Positions 1 through 6,568 of a stretch of 10,708 bases of DNA are shown in pieces. Source of the stretch: Rickettsiales bacterium (lineage in GTDB: Bacteria > Pseudomonadota > Alphaproteobacteria > Rickettsiales > UBA3002); assembly GCA_002725445.1 (NCBI GenBank), contig PBPD01000167.1:1-10708 (forward strand). The letters run 5' to 3'. Below the pieces are notes generated by a model. It was not told where the DNA came from. It worked only from the letters and a program-made list of their open reading frames with translations, and searched no databases. The position numbers and the translations under genes are program-made. Positions within the stretch are counted from its first letter, which is position 1. Every line of letters begins with the position of its first letter.

Positions 1-507
1 CATCAAACCGATAATATTCAAACCCGCCTCCTGCACGCAATAACGCACAAAATCTTCCGCCTCTTCAGGGCTAACGCCACTTTTTTGTGACTCGTTACCC
101 GTATTCACCTGTACGAAGCATGGCACGTGCTTGTCTTGTTTTTGCATTTCTTTCGCCAAAGCATCCGCGATCTTTTTCCGATCCACACTATGGATCACGT
201 CAAATAATGTGACCGCCTCCGCCGCTTTGTTGGATTGTAGTGGTCCAATTAAATGCAATGTGAGGTCTGGGTAATCCGCCTTGCGTGGTTGCCAGCGGCT
301 CTGCGCTTCCTGCACGCGGTTCTCTCCAAAATGGCGTATGCCACACGCCAACGCCTTTTCAATGCGCGCTTCAGGTTGTTTCTTGCTAACGGCAATAATG
401 TGAGGCGGGGTGTTGCTTAGATGTGAATCCTCGCTGACACGCGTTAGGCGTGATTGCAAAAAAGCATATTGCTCCGCGATAGTGGCTGATGTGTTTTCGT
501 TACCCAT
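1..507 (-). CDS. yggS: YggS/PLPBP-family pyridoxal phosphate homeostasis protein (C-terminus cut by window edge)
   Basis: The reading frame runs without a stop from an ATG at 507 to the left edge, giving the first 169 residues of a protein usually about 220-230 long; the missing end lies outside the window. Seen directly: AVSKKQP at residues 39-45 (K42 is the expected PLP-Schiff-base lysine), FGENRVQE at 60-67, HLIGPLQSNKA at 85-95, IHSVD at 105-109 and VNTGNESQKSG at 134-144, all hallmarks of the single-domain alanine-racemase-like barrel family. Known of the family: these cytosolic proteins bind PLP, show no clear catalytic activity, and buffer free PLP and amino-acid/keto-acid pools. No convincing Shine-Dalgarno precedes the ATG; an in-frame TTG at 543 is possible, but the ATG gives a normal N-terminus. 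The gene is transcribed divergently from the porin and shares its upstream region. Identity is secure; the symbol follows E. coli usage. Confidence 0.93.
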   Translation of the reverse strand, partial: MGNENTSATIAEQYAFLQSRLTRVSEDSHLSNTPPHIIAVSKKQPEARIEKALACGIRHFGENRVQEAQSRWQPRKADYPDLTLHLIGPLQSNKAAEAVTLFDVIHSVDRKKIADALAKEMQKQDKHVPCFVQVNTGNESQKSGVSPEEAEDFVRYCVQEAGLNIIGLM

Positions 508-752
508 AGAACGGGCTTTAGCGGGCTTACACTGAATTGGCAAGTGAGAAGCGCCATGGGCAATTTAGCTTGTGACAATTGTGCAACATGGAGGTTAAAA
601 AGCCGTGGCAATTGGGTTTTTGCTTTGGACGCAGCTTGCGCAAGGCTCGGCTTTCATCATAAATACCTCGTGGAGCACAAGGCATGACGCATGTGCACCT
701 TGTTTAACTAAGTCAACTTTTTAAGAGCTTGAACTATAAAGGGTTTTTGACT
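508..752. promoter_or_regulatory. Divergent intergenic region between yggS and the porin; promoters and porin leader expected here
   Basis: These 245 bases hold no gene that I can support. They must carry the start signals of both yggS (leftward) and the porin (rightward). The best sigma70-like pair that I can read for the porin is TTGCGC (636-641) and CATAAA (658-663) with a 16-bp spacer, which is a weak match and would give a leader of roughly 80 nt. A TATAAA at 735-740 is too close to the ATG at 753 to be its -10. The leader contains an inverted repeat, ACAAGG (677-682) and CCTTGT (698-703), separated by 15 nt. The promoter assignment is inference; only the position of the region between divergent genes is firm. 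Confidence 0.35.
739..743 (+). promoter_or_regulatory. Ribosome binding site that fixes the porin start
   Basis: AAGGG lies 9 nt before the ATG at 753 and sits inside the frame opened by the TTG at 729. This supports initiation at 753, where a classic signal peptide begins, and not at 729. Confidence 0.5.
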
Positions 753-1880
753 ATGAAAAAATTACTTCTTGGTACAACTGGACTCGTAGGTGCGGCATTC
801 ATTGCGTCTGCTGCTGCTGCTGAGACTCCTAAAGTAACCGTTGGCGGTTTCATCGACTTCCAAGCTGGTTATGCTGATGACGATCTGGATGCTGGTCTTC
901 GTGACTATGGCTTCCGCAACGACACCGAAGTTAGCCTGCGTGTAGACGGTAAGTCTGACGCTGGTCTGGGCTACGGTGCTGTAATCGATCTGGAAGCTGA
1001 CGTTACCGGTGATGCAGATGGCGAAGGCGTAAACGCTGCTCGTACATATGTATACCTGGACGGCAACTTCGGTCGTTTCGAACTGGGTTCGAACGAAGGC
1101 GCTGCTGAAACCATGGCTGTAGACGCTGCTGATATCGCACGTGCTACTGGTGGTATCGACGGTGACTGGCGTTTCTTCACCGGTACCGGTAATACTACTC
1201 CGGGCGGTGCTGGTTACATCACCACTCCTTCGTTGCCAGTTGATCACGGTGCAGTTACCGCTATCGGTAGCGAAACCACCGAGAACAACAACAAAATCAC
1301 CTACTACTCGCCACGTATGAGCGGTTTCCAACTGGGTCTGAGCTATGCTCCAGATGCAACCGATCGTGGTCAAACTGTAACTCGTAGCGACGTTGGCACT
1401 TCGGCTGGCGACATCTTCGACCTGGCTCTGGCTTGGGAAGGTGACTACGAGAACGTAGGTCTGGGTCTGTCGGGCGCTTACAAATGGGGCGACGGTGACA
1501 GCACTGTAGAAGATCTGGGTGCATGGAATCTGGGTGCTCTGGTTGAGTTCTCGGGTCTGCAACTGGCTGCTTCGTATGCAGACTGGGATGACAGCCTGCA
1601 AGCTAACGGTTCTAGCCTGGACGAAAACGACTACTACACCCTGGGTGCTGCATACGACTTCGGTCCGTTCGGCGCTTCGGTGACCTGGTTGGATTCGAGC
1701 TACGAAACCGCCGCTGGCGACAACGAGTTCGAAAACCTGGTATTCGGTGCTGATTACAAACTGGCTCCTGGTCTGACTCCATATGCAGAACTGAGCCTGT
1801 TCGAGTTCGATGCTGCCGCTGCTGGTGGTACCGACAACGACGGTACTGTATTCTTGGTTGGTACCCAACTGGCGTTCTAA
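753..1880 (+). CDS. Outer-membrane porin (general Gram-negative porin, Porin_4-like)
   Basis: A 375-residue precursor of a trimeric 16-strand-type porin for passive diffusion of small hydrophilic solutes across the outer membrane. Seen: a Sec signal peptide (MKK, then a hydrophobic stretch to about residue 23, with an ASAAAA-type cleavage site before ETP); a mature start KVTVGGFIDFQ; repeated amphipathic beta-strands alternating with acidic loops rich in Asp and Gly; the GNFGRFELGSNEG segment typical of the strand before the constriction loop; and the C-terminal sequence VGTQLAF ending in Phe, the signal recognised by the BAM assembly machinery. The frame extends 8 codons upstream to a TTG at 729, but the ATG at 753 has a Shine-Dalgarno and starts the signal peptide. 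Codons are strongly biased (Leu mostly CTG, Gly GGT, Ala GCT, Arg CGT), implying very high expression. It is monocistronic, with its own terminator. Pore selectivity cannot be read from the sequence. Confidence 0.9.
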   Translation: MKKLLLGTTGLVGAAFIASAAAAETPKVTVGGFIDFQAGYADDDLDAGLRDYGFRNDTEVSLRVDGKSDAGLGYGAVIDLEADVTGDADGEGVNAARTYVYLDGNFGRFELGSNEGAAETMAVDAADIARATGGIDGDWRFFTGTGNTTPGGAGYITTPSLPVDHGAVTAIGSETTENNNKITYYSPRMSGFQLGLSYAPDATDRGQTVTRSDVGTSAGDIFDLALAWEGDYENVGLGLSGAYKWGDGDSTVEDLGAWNLGALVEFSGLQLAASYADWDDSLQANGSSLDENDYYTLGAAYDFGPFGASVTWLDSSYETAAGDNEFENLVFGADYKLAPGLTPYAELSLFEFDAAAAGGTDNDGTVFLVGTQLAF

Positions 1881-1892
1881 TTTAGAAACGTC

Positions 1893-1921
1893 TTGAGAAT
1901 TAAAGAAGGCGGCGCTACTTT
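1893..1921 (+). promoter_or_regulatory. Candidate promoter for the DUF3576-leuS-lptE-holA operon, overlapping the porin terminator
   Basis: TTGAGA (1893-1898) is followed after exactly 17 bp by TACTTT (1916-1921). The -35 matches the sigma70 consensus well, but the -10 only at its first, second and last bases. Transcription would start near 1928, leaving a leader of about 30 nt before the ATG at 1958. The -10 would fall in the loop of the porin terminator hairpin. This is offered because there is no other room for a promoter between the terminator and the next gene; it is inference and could be chance. Confidence 0.25.
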
Positions 1922-1936
1922 AGCGTCGCCTTTTTT
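1906..1936 (+). terminator. Rho-independent terminator of the porin gene
   Basis: GGCGGCGCT (1908-1916) pairs with AGCGTCGCC (1922-1930), giving a 9-bp GC-rich stem with one G-T wobble and a 5-nt loop. AA at 1906-1907 can extend the stem into the following tract of six T residues (1931-1936). It starts 25 nt after the porin stop codon, in the right place to end an abundant monocistronic transcript. Confidence 0.9.
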
Positions 1937-1957
1937 ATTATTCAAAATAAGTAGATC

Positions 1958-2473
1958 ATGAAGCGTATATTTTTAGTGTTAGCTTGCTGTGCTTTAACAG
2001 CGTGTGGTGTGGTGGAAACGGATGCCGAGCAATCCTATCCGCAACGCGATGAATTGGACCGTCGGGACAATCGTGGTAAATTAACCGGTGAAGCTGGCCT
2101 CAGCCTTGGCGGTGGCAATGATGCGGCCAAAGACGCAGGTGCAAACCCGCTGGGTGTAAATGCGTTTTTGTGGCGCGCGACATTGGACACACTGGCCTTT
2201 ATGCCTTTCACCAATGCTGACCCGTTTGGCGGGGTGATTATCACAGACTGGTATGAAGATCCGAATGCGCGCGGCGAACGCTTCAAGATCACCGCGATGA
2301 TTCTTGACCGCCAATTGCGCGCGGATGGTGTGAAAATCTCACTATTCAAGCAACGGCTTGATCAGACAGGCGCGTGGCGTGATGTCGAGGTGGATAAAAG
2401 CTTAGAGCGCAAGCTGGAAGATACGATTCTCACACGCGCACGCCAGCTGCGTGTGAAGCAGGCGGGGGAATAA
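1958..2473 (+). CDS. DUF3576 domain-containing outer-membrane lipoprotein
   Basis: A 171-residue predicted lipoprotein of unknown function. The N-terminus has a short basic start (MKR), a hydrophobic stretch and a lipobox LTAC with the acylated cysteine at residue 16. The next residue is Gly, not Asp, so Lol sorting to the outer membrane is expected. After a polar, probably disordered linker (about 20-65) comes the conserved part: NAFLWRATLDTLAFMPFTNADPFGGVI, then TDWYEDP, RFKITAMILDRQLRADGVKISLF and a C-terminal ARQLR region, which I recognise as the DUF3576 family of Alphaproteobacteria. The gene lies 21 bp after the porin terminator and 6 bp before leuS, a pairing with leuS that I recall as common in this class. 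Neighbouring lptE suggests an envelope role, but that is inference. Only a weak purine stretch precedes the ATG. Family assignment is fairly sure; function is unknown. Confidence 0.85.
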   Translation: MKRIFLVLACCALTACGVVETDAEQSYPQRDELDRRDNRGKLTGEAGLSLGGGNDAAKDAGANPLGVNAFLWRATLDTLAFMPFTNADPFGGVIITDWYEDPNARGERFKITAMILDRQLRADGVKISLFKQRLDQTGAWRDVEVDKSLERKLEDTILTRARQLRVKQAGE

Positions 2474-2479
2474 ACAGCA

Positions 2480-5032
2480 ATGACCCGCGATATTCCGCGT
2501 TATAACAGCCGTGAGACCGAAGCGAAGTGGCAAATAGCATGGCAGGACCAGCATGTATTTGCCGCAGAACAATCCGATAAAGAGCCTTACTATGTGCTTG
2601 AGATGTTCCCCTACCCGTCGGGCAACATCCATATGGGGCATGTTCGCAACTACACACTGGGCGACGTGGTAGCGCGCTACCGGCGTGCTAAGGGCTATAA
2701 TGTGTTGCACCCCATGGGCTGGGACGCATTTGGACTGCCGGCGGAGAATGCGGCTATTCAGAACAAGGTGCACCCGGGTGAGTGGACTTATAAAAATATT
2801 GAGACCATGCGCGAGCAGTTGAAATCGATCGGTCTGTCGTATGACTGGCGACGTGAGATTGCGACCTGTGATGCAGATTATTATAAGCACGAGCAGCGCT
2901 TCTTTATAGAGTTTCTGAAGAAGGGTCTGGCTTACCGTAAGGAAGCGATGGTTAACTGGGATCCGGTAGACAATACAGTGCTGGCCAATGAGCAAGTGAT
3001 TGATGGCCGTGGCTGGCGCTCAGGGGCATTGGTAGAGCGCAAGAAACTGTCGCAATGGTTCCTGAAAATTACCGATTATGCAGATGATCTGCTGGCCGGG
3101 CTGGATGAGCTCAAGGGTTGGCCTGAGAAGGTGCGCATTATGCAGGAGAAATGGATTGGCAAGTCCTATGGGGCGAGCATTCATTTCACCATTGAAGGGC
3201 GTGAGGACACATTGGAGGTTTATACCACCCGTCCCGATACATTGTTTGGCATGTCATTTGCGGCGATTTCTGCCAACCACCCATTGGCAACCGAACTCGC
3301 TGCCAGCAACGCGGATATGCAGGCATTTATTGAAGAATGCGGCCGCATGGGCACCAGCGAAGAGGCGATCGAAACAGCTGAGAAAAAAGGCTTCGATACG
3401 GGGCTGAAAGTGGTGCACCCCTTCACGGGTGCGGTGCGCCCACTTTATATTGCGAATTTTGTTCTGATGGAATATGGCACAGGCGCGATTTTTGCCTGTC
3501 CGGCACATGACCAGCGTGATTTGGACTTTGCCCGCAAATACGGGCTGGATGTGCTGCCTGTGGTAGCACCCGAAGGCGACGCATCCTTTACCGTTGCAGA
3601 TGAGGCGTATACCGGCGATGGGATGCTGGTGCATTCTGATTTTCTTAATGGGCTGGGCGTAGATGAAGCCAAGGATAAAGCCATTGCGCGACTGGAAGAG
3701 AAAGGCATAGGCACCCGCAAAACCAATTACCGTTTGCGTGATTGGGGAGTGTCGCGTCAGCGTTACTGGGGCTGCCCTATTCCGATTATTTATTGCGATG
3801 CGTGTGGTGCTGTGCCAGTGCCAGAGGATCAATTGCCTGTTGAACTGCCCAAAGATGTCAGTTTTGATAAGCCGGGCAACCCGCTGCATCATCACCCAAG
3901 CTGGAAGCATGTGGACTGCCCGTCCTGTGGCAAGCCTGCACAACGCGAAACCGATACGTTCGATACGTTCTTTGAGTCCTCATGGTATTTTGCACGCTTT
4001 GCTTCGCGTGACGGGGTGCATAAGGAGGACACCGACTATTGGTTGCCCGTTGACCAATATATCGGCGGTGTAGAACATGCCGTACTGCACTTGCTATATG
4101 CGCGTTTCTTCACGCGCGCTTTACATGATTGTGGGATTATTGGTTGTAAAGAGCCCTTCAAAGCCTTGATGACGCAAGGCATGATTTGCCATGAAACCTA
4201 TAAAGACAGTGACGATGCATGGCTCTATCCGGATGACGTAACCCGTGATGATAAGGGCAACCCCGTTACTACGGATGGTAAACCGGTGACCATTGGCCGT
4301 TCGGAAAAAATGAGTAAATCGAAGAAGAACACGGTTGACCCGCGCCATATCATCGAAGGCTATGGTGCGGATACGGCGCGTTTGTTCATGATGTCGGATA
4401 GCCCGCCGGAGCGCGATCTGGAATGGACCGAGGCGGGCGTAGATGGTGCGTGGCGTTATGTAAGCCGCTTATGGCGCCTGATTATGGAGCCGTTGGATGC
4501 GTTGAAAACAGCACCCGCCGCCCCTGCCCTTGATACACCAGAGTATCTTGAGATTCGCAAAGCCTGCCACCGGGCGATAGCCGCGGTGAGTGAGGATATT
4601 GAGGCGTTCCATTTTAATAAAGCAGTAGCACGCTTGCGTGAGTTGACGAATCAGCTGGGGCAAATGCCGTTGCAGACAGAGGCTGACTATGCGGTCTACC
4701 GTGAAGTGTTAGAGACGGTGCTGATTCTGTTTGCGCCTATTATGCCGCATATCTGTGAAGAAGGCTGGGCGCAGCTCGGCCATGAAAGCCTGTTATGCGA
4801 TCAGCCATGGCCGACAGTGAATGAACATTTGCTGGTTGATAATACCGTCACTATTGCGGTGCAAGTGAATGGCAAATTGCGAGCAACATTGGATGTTCAG
4901 CGTGATATGCCTAAGGAAGCCGCAGAACAAGCCGCAATGGGGCATGAGAAAGTGCAGCCATTGATTGATGGTAAGACGATCCGCAAGGTGATTGTGGTGC
5001 CGAATAAAATTGTCAACATAGTGGCGGCCTAG
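2480..5032 (+). CDS. leuS: Leucine--tRNA ligase (LeuRS)
   Basis: An 850-residue class Ia aminoacyl-tRNA synthetase that activates leucine with ATP and charges tRNA-Leu in the cytosol; the length is normal (E. coli enzyme about 860). Seen in order: the HIGH-type motif HMGH at residues 51-54 inside PYPSGNIHMGHVRNYTLGD; the CP1 editing domain with TTRPDTLFG from residue 249 (T254 is the expected counterpart of the E. coli editing Thr252) and YGTGAIFACPAHDQRD carrying the amino-group-binding Asp; a four-cysteine zinc knuckle (C439, C442, C480, C483); RETDTFDTFFESSWYFAR; and KMSKS at 610-614. The anticodon-binding and C-terminal domains finish the protein. The start is set by GGGGGAA (2464-2470), 9 nt before the ATG and overlapping the end of the preceding gene. 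The stop codon directly abuts the ATG of lptE. All catalytic and editing signatures appear intact. Confidence 0.98.
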   Translation: MTRDIPRYNSRETEAKWQIAWQDQHVFAAEQSDKEPYYVLEMFPYPSGNIHMGHVRNYTLGDVVARYRRAKGYNVLHPMGWDAFGLPAENAAIQNKVHPGEWTYKNIETMREQLKSIGLSYDWRREIATCDADYYKHEQRFFIEFLKKGLAYRKEAMVNWDPVDNTVLANEQVIDGRGWRSGALVERKKLSQWFLKITDYADDLLAGLDELKGWPEKVRIMQEKWIGKSYGASIHFTIEGREDTLEVYTTRPDTLFGMSFAAISANHPLATELAASNADMQAFIEECGRMGTSEEAIETAEKKGFDTGLKVVHPFTGAVRPLYIANFVLMEYGTGAIFACPAHDQRDLDFARKYGLDVLPVVAPEGDASFTVADEAYTGDGMLVHSDFLNGLGVDEAKDKAIARLEEKGIGTRKTNYRLRDWGVSRQRYWGCPIPIIYCDACGAVPVPEDQLPVELPKDVSFDKPGNPLHHHPSWKHVDCPSCGKPAQRETDTFDTFFESSWYFARFASRDGVHKEDTDYWLPVDQYIGGVEHAVLHLLYARFFTRALHDCGIIGCKEPFKALMTQGMICHETYKDSDDAWLYPDDVTRDDKGNPVTTDGKPVTIGRSEKMSKSKKNTVDPRHIIEGYGADTARLFMMSDSPPERDLEWTEAGVDGAWRYVSRLWRLIMEPLDALKTAPAAPALDTPEYLEIRKACHRAIAAVSEDIEAFHFNKAVARLRELTNQLGQMPLQTEADYAVYREVLETVLILFAPIMPHICEEGWAQLGHESLLCDQPWPTVNEHLLVDNTVTIAVQVNGKLRATLDVQRDMPKEAAEQAAMGHEKVQPLIDGKTIRKVIVVPNKIVNIVAA

Positions 5033-5527
5033 ATGCGGCAGCTCGTGGTGATCATAAGCCTGCTAAGCCTCGCGGCGTGTGGTTTTACGCCTGTGTATAG
5101 CGAGCGTTATAACACCCGCACCGAGCTGACCCAGATCGATGTGATTGCACCACCCGGCCGCAATGGCGCGTTATTGGAAGCGGAGCTGGAGGATTATTTT
5201 AATCCCGAACATCGCCCGGCAGAAAAGCGCTATTTGCTGGAAGTGAAACTGGCGGTAAATTATATCCCGATTGCTATTGAGCGTGATGGGACAGTGGCGC
5301 GTTACAGTATCGAGTTGAAATCGCCATTTGTGCTGCGCCGCTTGAGTGATAATCAGGTGATTTACAAGGATACGGTACGCCGCATCAGCAGCTTTAATGT
5401 GTCCGAGCAGGAAGACTTCGCCACTTATGTGGCACGTAGCGACGCATCCGAGCGTGGCGTGAAGGCACTGGCAGAAGATTTCCGTTTGCGTTTAAGCGGC
5501 TTTTTTTCGCAATCTAGAGCAGAATAA
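5033..5527 (+). CDS. lptE: LPS-assembly lipoprotein LptE
   Basis: A 164-residue lipoprotein that plugs the LptD beta-barrel and is needed for LPS insertion into the outer leaflet of the outer membrane. Seen: a signal peptide with lipobox LAAC, lipidated cysteine at residue 16, followed by the family-typical GFTPVY; Gly after the Cys predicts outer-membrane retention. The remaining part alternates beta-strand-like segments (LTQIDVIAP, KRYLLEVKLAVNYIPIAIERDGTVARYSIELKSPFVLRR) with a C-terminal helix (RGVKALAEDFRLRLSGFF), matching the LptE/RlpB fold. It begins at the base following the leuS stop codon, so translation is very probably coupled, and it lies between leuS and holA as in many proteobacteria (E. 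coli leuS-lptE-holA). Sequence conservation in this family is low, so the call rests on the N-terminal motif, size and strict synteny together. Confidence 0.92.
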   Translation: MRQLVVIISLLSLAACGFTPVYSERYNTRTELTQIDVIAPPGRNGALLEAELEDYFNPEHRPAEKRYLLEVKLAVNYIPIAIERDGTVARYSIELKSPFVLRRLSDNQVIYKDTVRRISSFNVSEQEDFATYVARSDASERGVKALAEDFRLRLSGFFSQSRAE

Positions 5528-5537
5528 GAGGTGGCAG

Positions 5538-6551
5538 GTGAAGATAGCGCCAAAAGATGTAGATAGCCTTCTAAAGGCTCCTCAGGCGCGTTTTAGGGCT
5601 GCTTTGATCTATGGGCCTGATACTGGTCTGGTGCGGCAGCGCAGCGATGTGATTGCCTCGGCGATTTTGCCCGATCTGGCAGACCCGTTTAACAAGATTG
5701 AGCTCACCTACGAGCAACTACAAGACGACCCTGCCCGCTTGCATGATGAAGCCGCCGCGATGAGTTTTACCGGTGATACGCGGTTGATCATGGTGCGCGA
5801 TGCGGGCGATAAGCTCAGCAAATCGCTGGAAGAAATTCTGGACGGGCTAACAGAGCAAACCTTTCTATTGCTTTACACGGGCGAATTAACGCCGCGTTCC
5901 AGTTTACGTCAATTAGCCGAGAAGCACAGTGCCTGCGCATCCATCGCGTGTTACAAAGATGAAGGCTACGGATTGGAAAATCTGATTCGTGACACGTTGC
6001 TTGGTTACGGTATTGAGGCGCAGGATGGCGTAGCACAGTATCTGTCACAGCAGCTGGGCGGTGACCGTATGATTATTCTCAGCGAATTAGAGAAATTATC
6101 GCTTTATCTGGGCGATGAGACTGCGTTGGATCTGGCTACGGTACAGCACGTGGTGGGTGAAAGTAACGAAAAAACATTGGATGATTTGTGTAATGCGATT
6201 GCTGAAGGCAATAGCGGTGCGGCGATGCATATTTGCGACCGTCTGTTTGCCGAAGGTGCGCAGGCCGTGATGATTATACGTATGTTGCAGCGTCATTTCA
6301 CGCGTATGCAGCAGGTGCAAATGCGTGTAGATGAGGGTGAGCCACTGCCTCAGGCAGTTAAGTCGCTACGCCCGCCTGTTTTCTTCAAGCAAGTACCCGC
6401 GTTTACACGGCAGGTGCAGCGCTGGCGGAGTCAAAAACTCGCCTCGGCGATGCAGTTACTTCAAAAAGCAGAAATCCAAGCAAAAACAACAGGGTTAGAT
6501 GGTAATCTGATGTGCGCTCACGCCATTTGTACCTTGGCGCGCGTGGCATAG
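5538..6551 (+). CDS. holA: DNA polymerase III subunit delta
   Basis: A 337-residue clamp-loader subunit, close to the E. coli length of 343. Known role: delta binds and opens the beta sliding clamp within the tau/gamma-delta-delta' complex during chromosome replication. Seen: N-terminal KAPQARFRAALIYGPDTGLVRQR (around residues 13-36), the AAA+-like but ATPase-inactive domain I; the family-typical FTGDTRLIMVRDAGDK and LLLYTGELTPRSSLR segments; LSQQLGGDRMIILSELEKLSLYLGD; VVGESNEKTLDDLCNAI; and the C-terminal collar domain with MIIRMLQRHFTRM and PPVFFKQVPAFTRQVQRW. The start is a GTG at 5538 preceded by an AAGAGGT-type Shine-Dalgarno; lptE ends 10 bp before. It is the last gene of the plus-strand run and converges on parB. 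Confidence 0.95.
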   Translation: MKIAPKDVDSLLKAPQARFRAALIYGPDTGLVRQRSDVIASAILPDLADPFNKIELTYEQLQDDPARLHDEAAAMSFTGDTRLIMVRDAGDKLSKSLEEILDGLTEQTFLLLYTGELTPRSSLRQLAEKHSACASIACYKDEGYGLENLIRDTLLGYGIEAQDGVAQYLSQQLGGDRMIILSELEKLSLYLGDETALDLATVQHVVGESNEKTLDDLCNAIAEGNSGAAMHICDRLFAEGAQAVMIIRMLQRHFTRMQQVQMRVDEGEPLPQAVKSLRPPVFFKQVPAFTRQVQRWRSQKLASAMQLLQKAEIQAKTTGLDGNLMCAHAICTLARVA

Positions 6552-6568
6552 CTCACGTTTTGCGTTTT
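6542..6568 (+). terminator. Weak candidate terminator at the holA end, overlapping its stop codon
   Basis: CGTG (6542-6545) pairs with CACG (6554-6557), and GC (6546-6547) with GC (6551-6552), leaving one bulged T and a 3-nt ATA loop. The stem is followed by TTTT (6558-6561), then GCG and a second TTTT (6565-6568). The holA stop codon TAG (6549-6551) lies in the loop and inner stem. The stem is short and the T tract interrupted, so activity is uncertain. It is the only terminator-like element in the 15-bp gap between holA and the opposing parB. Confidence 0.3.

Noticed and set aside
182..200. Small inverted repeat around ATCCACACTATGGAT in yggS
   Set aside because: It is short and imperfect, lies in a conserved coding stretch (IHSVD), and is not accompanied by any T tract or operator context.
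704..724. TTAA...TTAA pair resembling a CtrA site upstream of the porin
   Set aside because: The two TTAA half-sites (704-707 and 721-724) are 13 bp apart, not the 7 bp of the CtrA consensus.
729..752. TTG start at 729 giving an 8-residue longer porin
   Set aside because: The ATG at 753 has a Shine-Dalgarno at suitable spacing and begins a textbook signal peptide; the extension would add a non-signal sequence in front of it.
2389..2397. GGTGGATAA, one mismatch from a DnaA box (TGTGGATAA)
   Set aside because: It is a single copy inside the DUF3576 coding sequence with no cluster of further boxes or an AT-rich unwinding region, so there is no support for an origin within this window.
2402..2995. 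197-codon minus-strand frame across the DUF3576-leuS junction
   Set aside because: It lies wholly antisense to two secure genes, shows no family features and has no plausible promoter or ribosome binding site; it is a coding shadow.
3254..3943. 229-codon minus-strand frame inside leuS
   Set aside because: It is antisense to the conserved LeuRS editing and zinc domains and has no recognisable motif; other shorter frames in leuS, holA, parB and mnmG were rejected for the same reason.
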